Shown here one piece after another: positions 26,449 through 36,700 of a stretch of 64,000 nucleotides of DNA. The position numbers and the translations under genes are program-made. The stretch's first letter is position 1, and the number at the start of each line of letters is the position of its first letter. Source of the DNA: CAZMSD01 sp964568855 (GTDB lineage: Bacteria; CAIWAD01); contig CAZMSD010000017.1 of NCBI GenBank assembly GCA_964568855.1, positions 1 through 64,000 on the forward strand, read 5' to 3'. The notes under the pieces were generated by a model. It saw only the letters and a program-made list of their open reading frames with translations, ran no database searches and was not told the DNA's origin.

Positions 26449-27460
26449 TTCCATCCTTTTCTTCGTCGGGTGCCTCGTGCCTGCGGATCCAGGCATCCAG
26501 CGATGAATCCGGAGAAGCGGGTGTTTGTTCCCCCAGCAGCTCGAGCAGAAGCTCGCAACAAAGGCGGTAGAGACGGGCTGCTCGCGGATCCTGCGCCTCC
26601 AGCCAGTCCAGGTGCCGGTGAACCGTGCCCGCATCTCCGCGGTGCAAAGGGCCGCTCAACGAGTCGCGGATGCCGCGTGAGGTCGCGTTCTCCAGTGTGC
26701 GCCGCATGATCGGCGCCAGCGCCTCTAGCATCGTGCCTTCGTCGGAGCCGGGCCAGAGCCCGGATGCGGCCTGAAGGAGCGCAGGCAGGAAATTGGAGGC
26801 CAGGACGCCGCAGACATGGTAGGGGAGCTGCTGGTCCTCTTCCAGCTCGATCCAGGAGAGACCCTTTCCGGACAGCAGGCGGGCAAGGTACTCGCGTGCC
26901 GCCGGCGTACCCGCGACGCCCCAGAAGGGCAGGTGAGCCTCCGCCTCGGAGACCTGATCGAGTCGCCCGGCCGCGCAAGGAAAACTCATCATCGGGTGCA
27001 GCAGCCCGGTCTCGAAGCCCAGTTCCTTCAAGGGATCCAGCGCGGCGACGGGGGTGGCCGCTCCCAGGTGCACCGCCACGGGCCGATTCGAAGCCCGCGC
27101 GCCGGCCGGGATCTCGGAATCCGGGAGCGCCGGGATTTCAGTGGTGGGCGCCGTGGCACAAAGCTCGCGAGCCGTCGCGGCGATCTTCTCGTCGGGGACC
27201 GCCAGCACCAGCAGATCGACGTCACTCAAGGCGCCGGCATCCCCGCGCAGGGTGAGACCCAGGAAGGACTGCCCGGCCAGGGCGGGATCCGCGATCCAGG
27301 CCGCTTCGAGCCCGGATTTCGCCAGGAAAATACCCACCGCCCTGCCCGCGGCGCCCGCGCCCACGAGGGCGAAGCGGCCCTCCGCGGCCCGCTCCGGATC
27401 TCTGCGAGAACTCAGAGACCCTCCGCGACGATCGCCGCCGTGTAACCCACCACGTTCCAT
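26441..27460 (-). CDS. Rossmann-like, DUF2520 domain protein
   Basis: A 339-residue protein with an NAD(P)-binding fold (FALVGAGAAGRAVGIFLA near residue 30) followed by the helical DUF2520 domain (GLLHPMMSFP, YHVCGVLASNFLPALLQAA, ATSRGIRDSLSGPLHRGD). It is related to pyrroline-5-carboxylate and ketopantoate reductases; the substrate is unknown. The proposed ATG lies 49 bp inside the upstream MEMO gene; a later non-ATG start nearer to residue 27 is possible. It is part of a compact minus-strand run and overlaps porX by 8 bp. Confidence 0.8.
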   Translation of the reverse strand: MERGGLHGGDRRGGSLSSRRDPERAAEGRFALVGAGAAGRAVGIFLAKSGLEAAWIADPALAGQSFLGLTLRGDAGALSDVDLLVLAVPDEKIAATARELCATAPTTEIPALPDSEIPAGARASNRPVAVHLGAATPVAALDPLKELGFETGLLHPMMSFPCAAGRLDQVSEAEAHLPFWGVAGTPAAREYLARLLSGKGLSWIELEEDQQLPYHVCGVLASNFLPALLQAASGLWPGSDEGTMLEALAPIMRRTLENATSRGIRDSLSGPLHRGDAGTVHRHLDWLEAQDPRAARLYRLCCELLLELLGEQTPASPDSSLDAWIRRHEAPDEEKDGNE

Positions 27461-28290
27461 GTGTCACCGGTCTTGTCCGCGCTGGTGCGGTAATCCAGCA
27501 CCCGGCAGCCGGGGTTGCGCATCACGGCTTTCGCCCAGCGCAGGATCACGGACGCCGGCCCTCCTCCGCAGGCCTCGCAGCTCCCTTCGCTCAGCGAGCG
27601 CTCCAGGCCCTCGTGATCCATGGCGCGCAGGTAGTCCAGGACCCGCGCGTCCAGCTTCTCGGCCTCCTTCAGCCGGTGGAAGTGCGAGAGATCGGTGGAA
27701 GCCACGAGCAAGGTAGGAACCTCGTCCCGCAGATCGCTGAGCGCCTGGCCCAGTTCGCCGATCAGCGTCGAATCCTGTGCGCCCATGGCCACGGGCACCA
27801 GCTCGAAATCCCCCAGCTGCCGCTGGAGGAAAGGAATCTGGAGTTCCAGGCTGTGCTCCTCCCGGTGGCCGTCCATTCCGCCGTTGATCGAGTCGGAAGC
27901 GTCGATCAGACGCCGACAGAATTCCGCGTCCACGGGAATCCCGCCCAGAGGTGTCTCCCAGCGGGGCTCTCCATTCCCGCCGTTGCCCGGATCCCAGACG
28001 CAGGCGGAATTGAAACACTCGTGGTGCGAGGGCGCCACGACGATCACCCGTCGCGGGCGCCAGTCGCCCAGCGAGGCGTAGGCCCGTGCGGCCACCAGGC
28101 CCGAGTAGATGTAACCGGCGTGCGGCACCACCAGCGCCGCGGCTTCCGTTCTCCGGGTCACCAGGCTTTCGGCGGATGGAAGCTTCACGCGCGCCCTTTC
28201 CAGCATCCCGTCCACGTCCCGGCGCAGGTCTTCGCCGCCGGCGGGATACCAGCTTCCCGCCATGCGGGCGCTGCGAGTTCTACCGGCCAT
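27412..28290 (-). CDS. AmmeMemoRadiSam system protein B (MEMO1 family)
   Basis: A 292-residue MEMO-like protein. RTRSARMAGSWYPAG, VVPHAGYIYSG, VVAPSHH and LLVASTDLSHFH contain the conserved histidines and aspartate that line the metal site (H of PHAGY, H of PSHH, D and H of DLSHF). The start at 28290 follows GGGGGAGG. MEMO proteins are often found with a radical-SAM partner and an AMMECR1 protein; neither is present here. The function is unsettled in bacteria; the human relative binds copper or iron. It overlaps purA by 11 bp and the DUF2520 gene by 49 bp. Confidence 0.87.
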   Translation of the reverse strand: MAGRTRSARMAGSWYPAGGEDLRRDVDGMLERARVKLPSAESLVTRRTEAAALVVPHAGYIYSGLVAARAYASLGDWRPRRVIVVAPSHHECFNSACVWDPGNGGNGEPRWETPLGGIPVDAEFCRRLIDASDSINGGMDGHREEHSLELQIPFLQRQLGDFELVPVAMGAQDSTLIGELGQALSDLRDEVPTLLVASTDLSHFHRLKEAEKLDARVLDYLRAMDHEGLERSLSEGSCEACGGGPASVILRWAKAVMRNPGCRVLDYRTSADKTGDTWNVVGYTAAIVAEGL

Positions 28291-29575
28291 TTGACAAACC
28301 TCCCCCAAGACGCAGCAGCTGTTCCCGCTCGGGACCGAGGGAGATCCAGGCCACGCGAACGCCGATGGATTCCTCGAGGAAATTGACGTAGCGCTGCGCT
28401 TCAACAGGCAGCTCGAGCCATTTCCTGCAGTTTACGGTGTCCGCCTCCCAGCCGGGAAGATCCTCGTAGACGGGCTCGACGGCGCCTTCCAGCAACTGCA
28501 GGTCCTCGGGCATCCGCTCCACTTCGCGTCCGTCGATGCGATAGGCGCAGCAGATCTGGATCCGCTCGAGCCCGTCAAGCACGTCCAGCTTCGTCAAGGC
28601 CGCTTCCGTGAAACCGTTGACCCGGCAGGCGTAGCGCGCGGCCACCAGGTCGAACCAACCGCAGCGCCGCGGCCGTCCGGTGGTGGCGCCGAATTCTCCG
28701 GCCTTCCTGCGGAAGCGGTTCGCGAATTCCTCGTCCTGGAACTCGGTGGGGAAGGGCCCCAGGCCGACTCTTGTGTTATAGGCCTTGAAAACGCCGATCA
28801 CCTGGTCCACCGCGGTCACCGGAACTCCCCCGCCCGTACAGGCACCGCCGGCCACCGGGCTGCTGGAAGTGACATAGGGATAGGTTCCCCAGTCCAGGTC
28901 CAGCAGCGTCCCCTGGGCGCCTTCCATCAATACGCGCTCCTCGCACTCGACGAAGCGCGCGATCAAGGGCTGGACGTCCTGCACGTGGGGACGCAATTCC
29001 TCCGCGATGCGGTCACGATCGCGAAGCGCCTGTTCGGCCTCAACCGGCTCGACACCGAGCGCCTTCAATCGCGCGTTCGCGCTCGGCAGTGCGGTTTCCA
29101 GGTAGGACCGGAACCTGTCCCGATCCATTGCGGCGCCCAGGCGCAGCCCCAGCCGCGCCGCCTTATCCGAGGCGCAGGGCCCGATCCCCCGCAGGGTGGT
29201 GCCGATGGCCCGCCGGTTCAGCTCTTCCTCGGCCTCATCGATCCGCCGGTGCCAGGGCATGATCACGTGGCAGGCGGGCGAGACGGCCAGCCGAGTGACG
29301 TCGCATCCCATTCCGCGCAGCCCATCCAGCTCCTCCGCCAACCTCCAGGGATCGAGAAGCACGCCGGGAGCGATGATGCACTGGATTCCGGCGTGCAGGA
29401 TTCCCGCGGGCACCTGGTGCAGGATCAGCCGGCGTCCCTCGTGAATCACCGTGTGCCCGGCGTTCGGGCCGCCTTGGAAACGCACCACGGCGCGCAGATC
29501 GGGCGCCAGGGCGTCGACGAGTTTTCCCTTGCCCTCGTCGCCCCACTGGGCACCCACAAGAATTGAAACGGGCAT
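28280..29575 (-). CDS. purA: adenylosuccinate synthetase
   Basis: A 431-residue GTP-dependent enzyme forming adenylosuccinate from IMP and aspartate. It opens with the diagnostic VGAQWGDEGKGKLVD and GPNAGHTVIHEG. GIGPCASDKAAR is the IMP-binding loop, and FGATTGRPRRCGW is the late family signature. The start at 29575 (MPVSILVG) has GGGGAG just upstream. About 150 bp separate it from secF. Together with purC elsewhere in the window, it shows AMP synthesis genes dispersed rather than clustered. Confidence 0.96.
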   Translation of the reverse strand: MPVSILVGAQWGDEGKGKLVDALAPDLRAVVRFQGGPNAGHTVIHEGRRLILHQVPAGILHAGIQCIIAPGVLLDPWRLAEELDGLRGMGCDVTRLAVSPACHVIMPWHRRIDEAEEELNRRAIGTTLRGIGPCASDKAARLGLRLGAAMDRDRFRSYLETALPSANARLKALGVEPVEAEQALRDRDRIAEELRPHVQDVQPLIARFVECEERVLMEGAQGTLLDLDWGTYPYVTSSSPVAGGACTGGGVPVTAVDQVIGVFKAYNTRVGLGPFPTEFQDEEFANRFRRKAGEFGATTGRPRRCGWFDLVAARYACRVNGFTEAALTKLDVLDGLERIQICCAYRIDGREVERMPEDLQLLEGAVEPVYEDLPGWEADTVNCRKWLELPVEAQRYVNFLEESIGVRVAWISLGPEREQLLRLGGGLSNGR

Positions 29576-29726
29576 GTGTCTCCCCGAATGGAAAGTCCGG
29601 TGCCGGATCACGTCGATCCGTGGTGCACCGCTTCAGGAATTCTTGGCCTGGGCCTTAGCGGTCCGCGCCGCCGCGGCTGTGGCGCGGCGATCCAGGTAGG
29701 GGCTCCCTTGGAGTCCGCGTCCCGGG

Positions 29727-30629
29727 TTACTTCCCGGCCTTGGCGACCTGCCTCTCGTGCCAGGCGATGAGCACCGGCGAGGCCACGAAAACCGAGGAAT
29801 AGGTTCCGATCAACACGCCCAGCATCAACGCGAAGACCATGTTGTGCAGCGTGTCTCCGCCGAAGACGAAGAGCACCATCACCACCACGAGGGTGGTCAT
29901 CGAGGTCAGCAGGGTCCTGCTCAAGGTCTGATTGATGCTGCTGTTGATGATGTCGATGAAGCCATGGCCGCTCAGTTTCTTCACGTTCTCGCGGATCCGG
30001 TCGTAGACCACGATCGTATCGTTGAGCGAATAGCCAACGATGGTCAGCAGCGCCGCGATGATCGGCAGGCTGATCTCGATCTGGAACAGCGAGAAGATGC
30101 CCAAGGTGATCAGCACGTCGTGCACCAGCGCCAGCAGTGCCCCGATTGCGTACATGAACTCGAAGCGGATGGTGATGTAGACCACGATGAAGAACATGGC
30201 CCAGAGGATGGACCAGGTGGCGTCCCACTTCAGCTCTTCGCCCACGCGCGGGCCGATCTTGTGCATCATCCTCGGTTCGGCGGGGTTGTCCGGAAACTGC
30301 TGAGCGAATACGGCCGAGACCACTTCGTTCTCGCTCTCGCCGCCGGTCTCCTGAAGCTTGATCATCCACTCGGGATGCTCGCCGTCGCCGCTGAGGGTGG
30401 TCACCTCAGCGCTGAGGCCGGCGCCGGCCAAAGCATCCCGCAGCTCGCCTTCGGTGACCGGCTGCTGGAAGCGGTACTGCAGCTCGGTGCCGCCCGTGAA
30501 GTCGATGCTGGTGGCGAATCCCGCGAAGAAGAACGAGGCGATGCCGATGACCAGCACCAGCCCGGAAACCGCGAGCGCGATGAACCGCTTGCCCGCGAAG
30601 TCGATATTGGTATCACGAATGATGCGCAT
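29727..30629 (-). CDS. secF: protein translocase subunit SecF
   Basis: A 300-residue inner-membrane protein with six predicted transmembrane segments and a large periplasmic loop after the first. FAGFATSIDFTGGTELQYRF is the SecD/F signature, and YSLNDTIVVYDRIREN is the conserved motif in TM4-5. SecDF uses the proton gradient to pull proteins out of SecYEG. It starts 14 bp after secD. Its ATG is directly preceded by GTAACAC, with AGGTG partly overlapping that motif as the ribosome site. Confidence 0.95.
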   Translation of the reverse strand: MRIIRDTNIDFAGKRFIALAVSGLVLVIGIASFFFAGFATSIDFTGGTELQYRFQQPVTEGELRDALAGAGLSAEVTTLSGDGEHPEWMIKLQETGGESENEVVSAVFAQQFPDNPAEPRMMHKIGPRVGEELKWDATWSILWAMFFIVVYITIRFEFMYAIGALLALVHDVLITLGIFSLFQIEISLPIIAALLTIVGYSLNDTIVVYDRIRENVKKLSGHGFIDIINSSINQTLSRTLLTSMTTLVVVMVLFVFGGDTLHNMVFALMLGVLIGTYSSVFVASPVLIAWHERQVAKAGK

Positions 30630-30643
30630 GTGTTACACCTGCT

Positions 30644-32605
30644 TCAGATGCTCAGCTTGGTGGCCTTATCGTAATCGGTGAACGAGTCGTAGAACAGCCG
30701 GGTTACGACGATCGCGGTATACATGCTGGCGGCGATGCCGATCATCAGGGTCAGGGCGAAGCCGCGGATGGGGCCCGAACCGAACTGGTACAGCACGACG
30801 CCGGCGATCAGCGTAGTCACGTTGGCGTCCACGATCGTCCGGAAGGCCCTGCTGTAGCCGGAATCCACCGCCGCGCGCACAGACTTGCCGACGCGCAGCT
30901 CCTCGCGGATGCGTTCGAAGATCAGCACGTTCGCGTCCACGGCCATACCGATGGTCAGCACGATCCCGGCGATGCCCGGCAGGGTGAGGGTGGCGCTGAA
31001 CCCGGCCAGCACAGCCAGAATGATCAGCATGTTTAGCAGCAGTGCCACGATCGAAAAGAGGCCGGATCTCTTGTAGTACACCAGCATGAAGAGAATCACC
31101 AGGCTGAATCCCAGCGTGGCCGAGAAGGCCCCCTTGTTGACGCTCTCACGCCCCAGGCTCGGACCGACCGTGCGCTCTTCCACGGGCTTCACCGTCGAGG
31201 GCAGCGCGCCGTGCTTGAGCAGGTTGGCCAGTTCCTTGGCTTCCTCGATGCTGTCCAGACCCTCGATGATCGCCCGGCCGTTGGGGATCTTGCTGCGGAT
31301 GTTGGGCGCCATGTAGACCTTGTCGTCGAGCACGATGGCCAGGCGGCGGTCCACGTTGTCCCCGGTGATTCGGGCGAATTTCCGGGCGCCCTCGCGGTTC
31401 ATGGTGAGCTCGACGATGGAGGCGCCTGCGCGTCCAGACGTGTAGCCCTGGTCGATGTTGACGCCCGCGTTCTGCAGGACCTTGCCCGTCAGCTCGGCGT
31501 CCTTGCGCACCATGAAGAACTCGGAGAAGGACTGGTCGCCGTATTCCTCCAGGCGGCCCAGCAGGAATTCCGAGCCGGGAGGCACCAGTTCCCGCACCTC
31601 GTCGCGGGCGAGAATCTCCCGCAGTTCGGCCCGATTCTCCACGCTAACCAGGAGACTGCTGCGCCCTTGCTGGATCGTCAGCAGCGAGTAAAGCGGGTTG
31701 CTTTCAAGGGCGTCATCGGTAATGCCCTCCTCGCCGCTCTCCGCCAGGGGGTCGAAATCGGCTTCCGCCAGGTCGGAAGTATCCGAATCAGCGGCGGCGC
31801 TCTCTTCTTCTCCAGCGCTGTCGCCCAAGTCATCCTCCGCAGTTGCATTCTCAGCGACCGCCTCGGCGGTTTCAGCGGCAGCATCCAGCTCGGGAGCCTC
31901 TCCGGCCTCCACGTCCCCGGCGAGGGTATCGGATTCCGCGAGGGTCTCGCCCTTGAGCAGGTTGTTGATGTCTTCGAGCACCGTGTTGGTCTTGGCGGCC
32001 TCTTCCACCAGCTTGAACTCAAGGAGGGCGGTCTTGCCGATCATCCTGCGGGCCGCCTCCGGGTCGTTCACTCCGGCCAGCTCGACCACGATTCTGCGTT
32101 GGCCCTGCTTGGTGATCGAAGGCTCCTGAAGTCCCGAACCGTCCACGCGGTTGCGCAGAATCACCAGGGAATTGTCGATAGCATCCAGGGATTGCTGCTT
32201 CAGGGTGGAGATGATCTGCTCGTTTCTCTGGCGCCGCTCGCCGTAGTATTCGCTGAGCAGAATGTCCTGGAACTCCTCCTGGAAAATGCTCCAGAAATCC
32301 GACAGCGCGGTCAGGCGGCTTTCCAGCTGGTCGATCCGCTCGTCGAAGCGGCTGTCCGGGTTGCGAGCCAGGTTTCTGACCAGTTCCACCAGGTCCACTT
32401 CGAGCACCATGTGCATGCCGCCCTGCAGGTCCAGTCCCTGCTTGATGGTCTTCTTGCGCAACTCGACCTGAGCGGTGGGATCCATTGTTTTGAGCTCGTC
32501 CTCGCCCATCGAAGCCATGCGAATGGTGGGGTAGACCTTCCAGACGGCTACGACGAACAGAGCGAGCAGAATGATCCAGCGCAGCTTATTGTTGTGTTGT
32601 TCCAT
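30644..32605 (-). CDS. secD: protein translocase subunit SecD
   Basis: A 653-residue inner-membrane subunit. TM1 lies at residues 8-25, then the periplasmic region beginning KQGLDLQGGMHMVLEVD, and the C-terminal membrane block with GIAGIVLTIGMAVDANVLIFERIREE. A strongly acidic Ala/Glu/Asp-rich insert of about 75 residues (roughly 230-300) interrupts the periplasmic head; comparable short linkers occur in some phyla but this one is long. The start at 32605 follows GAGGGAAG. First gene of the minus-strand secD-secF-purA-memo-DUF2520-porX-tsaE run. Confidence 0.95.
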   Translation of the reverse strand: MEQHNNKLRWIILLALFVVAVWKVYPTIRMASMGEDELKTMDPTAQVELRKKTIKQGLDLQGGMHMVLEVDLVELVRNLARNPDSRFDERIDQLESRLTALSDFWSIFQEEFQDILLSEYYGERRQRNEQIISTLKQQSLDAIDNSLVILRNRVDGSGLQEPSITKQGQRRIVVELAGVNDPEAARRMIGKTALLEFKLVEEAAKTNTVLEDINNLLKGETLAESDTLAGDVEAGEAPELDAAAETAEAVAENATAEDDLGDSAGEEESAAADSDTSDLAEADFDPLAESGEEGITDDALESNPLYSLLTIQQGRSSLLVSVENRAELREILARDEVRELVPPGSEFLLGRLEEYGDQSFSEFFMVRKDAELTGKVLQNAGVNIDQGYTSGRAGASIVELTMNREGARKFARITGDNVDRRLAIVLDDKVYMAPNIRSKIPNGRAIIEGLDSIEEAKELANLLKHGALPSTVKPVEERTVGPSLGRESVNKGAFSATLGFSLVILFMLVYYKRSGLFSIVALLLNMLIILAVLAGFSATLTLPGIAGIVLTIGMAVDANVLIFERIREELRVGKSVRAAVDSGYSRAFRTIVDANVTTLIAGVVLYQFGSGPIRGFALTLMIGIAASMYTAIVVTRLFYDSFTDYDKATKLSI

Positions 32606-32772
32606 CGAAAATGAACTTCCCTCGAGTTCGGTGAAGTCGATTTTTAGCAAACGCGCAATTTAGAATCACGGGCTTCAACATGCAACTAATGGACGGATTC
32701 ACATGCTTCGAGTTTGCGTTGGGCGAAACACATGGCAGCATGAAACCGGGTCGATCAGGGATGATCGGGCCC

Positions 32773-32800
32773 TTGCGCGGCCGTCCGGATTTGTTAATAT
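32773..32800 (+). promoter_or_regulatory. candidate sigma-70 promoter for the M23 gene
   Basis: TTGCGC (32773-32778), a 16-bp spacer and TAATAT (32795-32800). The predicted start is about 25 bases before the TTG start codon at 32832. The -10 box is close to consensus and stands out in an otherwise GC-rich intergenic region shared with divergent secD. Confidence 0.4.
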
Positions 32801-32831
32801 TCCGGATTATCGAGCGTAGAACGAGGTTGGA

Positions 32832-33737
32832 TTGACCGAACTGCAAAGCGATCTGTTCCAGCAGCCGGAGGCCGGAGCGCCCCGGCATGAACCTTCCGCC
32901 CCGACCGGCTGGAAGACCGCGCTGAAGACCCTCCTGGTCCTGTCCGCGCGCCTGCTGGGCATGCTGCTGTTGCTGGCGACGGCCTTCCGCTTCTACACGG
33001 ATATCCAGCGGGACCAGGTGCTCCACGAAAACCTGCAGCTGCAGCGACTACTGCAAACAGCCGAAGCGAGAATGAACCTGCTGGCCCTGAAGGTCGACAG
33101 CCTGCAGCAGAGCGATCGGGAGCTGCGCCAGCTGGCCAACATGGACCCCATTCCCGACGAAGTGCGGGAAATGGAGGTCGGCGGAACGCTCTTCGAACCC
33201 TGGCCGCTGCGCTACGAGGACCTGGATCTCGGCCTGATCGACAAACTGGAACGGGAAATCTCCTTCCTGGCTTCCTCGATGCAGGACGTGCGCGGCGAAA
33301 TCGAACTGCGCATCGACGAGCTGTCTCACATCCCGACCATTCGTCCCGTTAACGAAGGTTTCATCAGCTCGGGCTACGGCAAGCGCGCCGATCCCTTCAC
33401 CGGCAGGCGCCGGACGCACAAGGGCCTGGACTTCCAGGCCCCCAAGGGAACGGCCGTCTACGCCCCGGCGGACGGGCGCGTGACACAGACCGGCCGCGTC
33501 AGCGGTTTCGGCCGGGTGATCAAGCTGGATCACGGCAACGGTATCGTCACGCTCTACGGCCACCTTTCGACGATTCGGGTCCGACCCGGCCAGAACGTCT
33601 CACGCGGACAGCGAATCGGCGACGTGGGCTCCACCGGCCGCTCGACCTCGTCCCACCTGCACTACGAGGTCCGCGTCAACGGGCGTCACACCGATCCGCA
33701 GGATTTCATTCTCGACGAGCTGACCGAGATCGATTAG
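32832..33737 (+). CDS. M23 family peptidoglycan endopeptidase
   Basis: A 301-residue bitopic protein: cytoplasmic N-terminus, one transmembrane helix (about 37-55), a coiled coil (about 60-160) and a C-terminal LytM/M23 domain. Zinc ligands are in RTHKGLDFQ (H, D) and SSHLHYEV (second H of HLH), with LYGHLS between; all are intact, so it should cut peptide crosslinks in the wall. Start is TTG with GAGG close upstream. The coiled-coil arrangement is like the FtsX/EnvC or Mep families. It is a single gene, divergent from secD. Confidence 0.87.
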   Translation: MTELQSDLFQQPEAGAPRHEPSAPTGWKTALKTLLVLSARLLGMLLLLATAFRFYTDIQRDQVLHENLQLQRLLQTAEARMNLLALKVDSLQQSDRELRQLANMDPIPDEVREMEVGGTLFEPWPLRYEDLDLGLIDKLEREISFLASSMQDVRGEIELRIDELSHIPTIRPVNEGFISSGYGKRADPFTGRRRTHKGLDFQAPKGTAVYAPADGRVTQTGRVSGFGRVIKLDHGNGIVTLYGHLSTIRVRPGQNVSRGQRIGDVGSTGRSTSSHLHYEVRVNGRHTDPQDFILDELTEID

Positions 33738-33778
33738 GCCCTAACCGCCCGCCTGAAGCAGCCCATCTCTCCTTTTTC

Positions 33779-36700
33779 CTAGTGGAAAATCGCCCCGTCG
33801 GGACCCTCGAAGTCGACGACGACGGTCGCGCGGTAGAAGTAGCGCGCCACATCCTCCGGAATCCAATGGTCGATCCATTGCAGCGGCCAGGACCCGTCCC
33901 AGGGGACTTCGTCGACCGCTTCGAATTCTCCGTAGGGTTCCGCACTGCGGTAGATCACGGCGGCCGTGCAGGGCGGATGCGGTTCGAAGGTCAGCATGGG
34001 ATCGCCGTTCTGCAGGCTGATCGAGATCTGCGGGGGCAACAGCCCCGGGTTCGCCAGGTGACCGACCTGGCCGGAATTGCCCGGACCCATTTCGCTGGAC
34101 CAGACCGGCCAGTTGGTGGACTCAGTATTGTAGAAGACCAGTTCTCCGTTTTCCAGCAGGCCCAGGTGCAGTTCGCCGGAAATCATCAGCGGCAGCGGCC
34201 AGTCCGTAGCCGCACTGTTATGGACCAGATAGCCGTCCGACCAGGGGCCGAATGAGGGATCGGTTCCCCGCAGGAATTCCACGCCCCTCCCCCTGGCCAG
34301 CGGCAGGATGTCCTGCAGGCCGTCGTCGTCCAGGTCGCCCGTCAACAGGTGACGCCGCTGCATGCCGCCAGGGATGTCTATCTGCAGCGTATTCTCCGCC
34401 CAGTTCACGTTCGACAGCTCAAGAATGAAGACATGGGAGGAATCGTCTTCCGCCTGAGAATCCAGGCTCCAGACGTTGAAGGCCAGGCGGACGGGCTCCC
34501 AAGGCGAATCGGGAAACAGGGGAGCCATGGCTTCCGGACCTGTGCCGATCATCGCCGCCGGGCCGATTTCGACCCAGGAATGGCCCCAGGCCTGGCCCGT
34601 AGCCGACCAGGTGCCCACCATCAGCCATTGCTCGTCCGGTTCTCCAAGAGCGACCGGTTCCACGTTGGCAATCATCACCAGGTCGTAGAATCCATTGTGC
34701 AGGAAATCCCCCGTCAGCAGCTGCGCCATGTCGATCATGCGGCCCTCGAACTCGGCGTCGTCGATCTGCAGCAGGGTCGCTCCAGTGGCGTCAAACAGTG
34801 ATAGCGTCTGCTCGTTCGTCGAGCCTCCGGTCACCGCGAAGCGCGGGCCGAGTTCGTCTCCTCCCGCGTAGGCCAGCAGGTCGACGGGAACGGAGGCGGA
34901 GGGAATGGGCAGGCTCATGCGCTCTTCGACGAACGTGCCGTCGCCGCGGCGCAGAACCAGGGACTCGCCGTCCACGTAGCAGATGATGCCGTGCTCGCTG
35001 ATTCCGGAATCCTGGAACACCATGCAGGGCCCCAGCGCCGATCCATTGGCAGGCCAACCCGGCAGCAGCGCCGGATCCTGGTGCTGGCTAAGGCTGAAGA
35101 CCAGCACCCGCGTGTCCGTCAGGACCACCAGCTCGGGCTCCGAGGCGTCGTTGCCCGCCACGTTGGCGATCAGCAGCTGTCTCACGGATCCCCCGGCGCT
35201 CAGGGTCCACTGTAAGGTCAGGTCGTCGCTGAACACGCGGATCTCCGAGTCCCGGGCCACGGCCAGGTAGCCCGCATCCGAGGCCGAGGGATCCCCGGGC
35301 AGGACATCGGGAACCGTGACACCGAAGGGCCGCATGCCGATGATCGGATCGTTGGTGGGTATCACGAACGCGGGGGCCGCCGGATCCAGCGCTTCGAACT
35401 CGACGTCCAGCTCCCACACGAGACCCAGGGCGTCCTGGTGCGCCGGCAGCTGCAGCGATCCTGGCGGTATGGAGACGTCGATGCTCTCGTTCTGCCCGTA
35501 CTCTCCTTCAAGTGAGATGCTGAAATCCTGGTCGATCCAGCCCCGGTCGTCCTCGCTGCGCACTTCCGCGGCGTAAATCGGCAGTCCCAGGTTGTACAAG
35601 GGGGTGGGCAGGGACGACGCGAAACCCAGGGGAACTTCGCGCTGCCAGATCCCGTCCTGGGCGATCACTTCCACGGCGACGGCCGGCGCATGATCCCAGT
35701 GCAACAGCGTGCTCTGGGTCTGCGGTTCCACGCTGAAACCGGCCGTCCAGCCGAAGGGAACCTGCGCGGCCGGTGAAGCCCACTCGCTGAAATCGAGCTC
35801 GGAGTTGCCCGGACTGGGAAACGGAGCGTAATCCTCGTTCCAGGGCCAGCCCCCCTGGCCCTGAGACACGTACTCGGAGCGGATGATCTCGGGCACGTAT
35901 TCCAGTCCCGACCACCACGAGCGATAGGCGCCGTGGCTGTGGAAGACCAGGCCGGTTCCCCCGACTTCAAGACTGGGCTCGTGGTGCTGCATCGGCGCGT
36001 CCGGCGTCCCGTCCCAGGAATGGAACGCCAGAAATTCGTCGTAGTCGCCCGGATTCCTCGTGTAATACACCTTCCCGCCGTCCAGGAGGTAGTCTCCCGG
36101 CACGCTCAAATCGACGGCCTGCTGCGCCCAGTCCAGGCGCAGGCGGTCGGCGCCGCCGATCAGGGCCGGCCAGTGGATCTCCTGCTGCGCGAGCGGCGGG
36201 TCGCCGTGGTTGGCGTAGCCCCGGTAGCCCATGCCCATCAGGTCCCAGCAGTAGGAGCCTTCCGAATAGCCCAGCTGGATGAAGGTCTGGCGCAGCTGGG
36301 CCGTGATCTGCAGCAGCAGGTGCTGCAGGTAGCCGACACCCACCTGGTCCAGCGCGTCGCCTACCGGAAAACCGTCGTCCGAGGCCCAGACGTTGGCGAA
36401 GGCCATGCCCGCGTGGGGCCAGGCCACGATCTCGGGCGTGAAGTGATTTCCGGAAAACAGAAAAATCACGGGATGGTGCGGGTCCCGGCCCTCCAGGTCG
36501 AGGCCCTGGGCTTCCAGGTCAAGCACAAGAGTCAGCATGTCCGAGACGTCGAAGATGTTCAGGTGCCAGGGCTGGCCATCCGGCCCCGCTGCCCAGCCCG
36601 GGTACTCGCCGTACCAGGAGCAGCGCGCCGTATCCGGCAGGCACTCGGAAACCGGCTCGTCCTGGTTCATGCCCCAGAGCTGCGGCAGCGAATAGCCCAG

